From the NCBI RefSeq assembly GCF_002797975.1, contig NZ_PGET01000001.1, positions 3,913,501 to 3,977,500 of the forward strand: DNA of 64,000 bases. Reading direction: 5' to 3'. Origin of the DNA: [Clostridium] celerecrescens 18A (GTDB taxonomy: Bacteria; Bacillota; Clostridia; Lachnospirales; Lachnospiraceae). Within the stretch, counting starts at the first letter, position 1. Each line of letters begins with the position of its first letter. A program made the translations under genes and the position numbers. Shown piece after piece: positions 62,511-64,000 of this stretch. The notes under the pieces were generated by a model. The model made no database searches. It was not told where the DNA came from and was given only the letters and a program-made list of their open reading frames with translations.

Positions 62511-64000
62511 TCAATGAAACTTAAATTCATTTACCAAATCCTTTAACATCTCTGCCTGGTCGGAAAGCTCCTCGCTTGCAGCTGCCCCTTCCTCCGCAGT
62601 CGCCGAATTGGTCTGAACTACGCCTGATATCTGATCAATTCCTACAGATACCTGGCGGATCGCCTCCGACTGCTGTACCGAAGCCTCCGATACCCTTCCT
62701 ATCATTTCGGAAACAGAATGTGTACTGTCCACAGCATTTGCCAGGGATTCAGCCGCTTCATCCACAAGTCTGGAGCCATTTGCCACTGCTAGAACGGACC
62801 CTTCAATCAAATGGGTTGTGCTTTTTGCTGCTTCTGAGCTTTTGGAAGCCAGATTCCTCACCTCATCAGCAACTACTGCAAATCCTTTTCCAGCCTCTCC
62901 CGCACGGGCCGCTTCCACCGCCGCATTTAAGGCCAGAATATTCGTCTGGAAGGCAATATCCTCAATAGCCTTAATGATCTTCCCTATCTCGCCGGAGCTT
63001 TCATTAATCTCCGCCATGGCTGAGACCAGCTCCCTCATGTGATGGTTGCTGGTTTCCAGCTCCCTGGAGGCAAGGAGTGCCAGTTCATTGGCCCCTGTGG
63101 AATCTTTTGCATTCTGCTCGATCTTATGGGAAATATCACCAATTGTTGCCGCCAGTTCTTCCACGGAACTGGCCTGTTCTGTTGCTCCCTGTGCCAGAGC
63201 CTGAGAGCTGGCCGAAATGCTTTGGGAACCGTATGCCACCTGCTCAGAAGTTATGGTGATCCGATTCATAGTAGTGGTGAGCGTATCTCTGATCTTGAGC
63301 AGGGATCTTTTGATCTTCTCAAAATCCCCCTTATAATCGTACTGAAGCTGGAAAACCAGATCTTTCTCCGCAATCTGGTTTAATACCGCGGCGATTTCAT
63401 CGATGTAATTCACATAATTCTTCAACTGGCTTACCGTATTCCCCAGGGATGCTGCTACCATACCGATCTCATCATCGCCGGATACATCCACTTGAAGATC
63501 AAGCTCTCCCTCAGCAATCCGCTCCGCAATGACGGATAATTTTCTAAGGGGATTGGATATCCCCCTGGCCATTACAAAGATGATCAGAAAAAGGACAAAA
63601 GAGCCCAGAGTAAAGATCGTGGTTATAATGCCTATCACCTCTTTTTTAGAGGAAAGCACCTCCGACTGGTGTATGCTTGATAAAACAAGCCAACCCGAAT
63701 CCCCTACCCGGTTTATGGAGCCGAAATACGGAACCTTTTCCATGGTATAATCGTAATTTCCAACCTCCTGGCCTGCAAATGCATCCTTGATGTTCTGGGA
63801 AACGTCAATCTCAGAAATCGTCTTCTGGATCAGATCATTGTTGGGGTGATACACAATCTGGCCGCCTTCTGTTGCCAGGATAACGGAGCCGGTCTTCCCT
63901 ATCTTATAATTGCCTAAAATCGTAACTAACTGGGATAATTTTATATCAACCCCCATCACACCTAAGGGCTCCCCTGTTTTGCTGTTAAACACTCCGCTGA
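62511..64000 (-). CDS. Methyl-accepting chemotaxis protein (5' end outside the window)
   Basis: At least 495 residues are visible; the frame is open to the window end, so the N-terminus is missing (a GTG at 63992 is not the start). The visible part begins in a Cache-type sensor ([34 protein letters not shown]). A membrane helix (about 120-142), HAMP ([23 protein letters not shown]), a coiled-coil and the highly conserved MCP hairpin tip ([37 protein letters not shown]) follow. It would transmit a ligand signal to CheA. It is convergent with the HPr-like gene across a terminator. Confidence 0.96.
   Translation of the reverse strand, partial: SGVFNSKTGEPLGVMGVDIKLSQLVTILGNYKIGKTGSVILATEGGQIVYHPNNDLIQKTISEIDVSQNIKDAFAGQEVGNYDYTMEKVPYFGSINRVGDSGWLVLSSIHQSEVLSSKKEVIGIITTIFTLGSFVLFLIIFVMARGISNPLRKLSVIAERIAEGELDLQVDVSGDDEIGMVAASLGNTVSQLKNYVNYIDEIAAVLNQIAEKDLVFQLQYDYKGDFEKIKRSLLKIRDTLTTTMNRITITSEQVAYGSQSISASSQALAQGATEQASSVEELAATIGDISHKIEQNAKDSTGANELALLASRELETSNHHMRELVSAMAEINESSGEIGKIIKAIEDIAFQTNILALNAAVEAARAGEAGKGFAVVADEVRNLASKSSEAAKSTTHLIEGSVLAVANGSRLVDEAAESLANAVDSTHSVSEMIGRVSEASVQQSEAIRQVSVGIDQISGVVQTNSATAEEGAAASEELSDQAEMLKDLVNEFKFH

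Overview
The window looks like chromosome from a Gram-positive, anaerobic, spore-forming member of the Lachnospiraceae (a Lacrimispora/Clostridium saccharolyticum-type organism; inference). The grounds are low-to-moderate GC, strong AGGAGG ribosome sites, YesM/YesN and AgrC/LytTR-type two-component systems, a PTS, many sugar ABC systems, rubrerythrin, the rpsF-ssb-rpsR operon, a Spo0A C-terminal-like protein and a DUF951 protein. Most genes lie on the minus strand.

Layout. 1-10 kb: a MATE exporter, then a minus-strand operon for a galactofuranose/galactose-type ABC importer (ytfQ, ytfR, ytfT, yjfF homologues) headed by a YesN-type response regulator and a YesM-type kinase. 10-14.6 kb: a decayed GH1 fragment, then an islet with rubrerythrin, an unknown protein, a Spo0A-C-like protein and a large PAS-PAS-GGDEF protein ending in a SARP-like winged helix. 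Two of these genes are preceded by four GGAACG-type boxes repeated every 11 bp exactly, each array 10 bp from a -10 hexamer; two more boxes 22 bp apart lie in front of the GGDEF gene. 14.8-20.2 kb: an arylsulfotransferase-like gene with a structured leader, a sodium:solute symporter and a LytTR/GHKL pair. 20.3-29.7 kb: an amino-sugar-like locus (BadF-type kinase, SIS protein, ROK regulator, intracellular GH9 enzyme, CUT1 ABC importer, MFS permease). 30-34 kb: a GlsB/YeaQ membrane protein, a lipoprotein and an OmpR/EnvZ-type pair with a membrane protein. 34.4-38.2 kb: a beta-glucoside PTS, 6-phospho-beta-glucosidase and an RpiR regulator. 38.2-39.6 kb: small proteins, including an MmcQ-GNAT fusion.

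40-55 kb is a nucleoside scavenging locus. One long minus-strand operon (nucleoside hydrolase, MATE, BMP lipoprotein, NupO/P/Q importer, second nucleoside hydrolase, ribokinase, DeoD) is transcribed away from a LacI-ribokinase fusion gene followed by an M20 amidohydrolase. The fusion gene is split by an IS110-family element of about 1.6 kb. Removing the element at its 5-bp end repeats restores one 662-residue reading frame. The 5' non-coding end of the element has the position and folding potential of an IS110 bridge RNA.

55-64 kb is mostly housekeeping: a GyrI-like protein, rpsR-ssb-rpsF, DUF951, an aldo/keto reductase, a GNAT/DUF2156 cluster, an AraC regulator, an HPr-like protein that lacks the phosphorylatable histidine, and a chemotaxis receptor cut by the window end. 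Terminators, promoters, operator candidates, small ORFs and remnants were read by eye and carry lower confidence than the protein calls.
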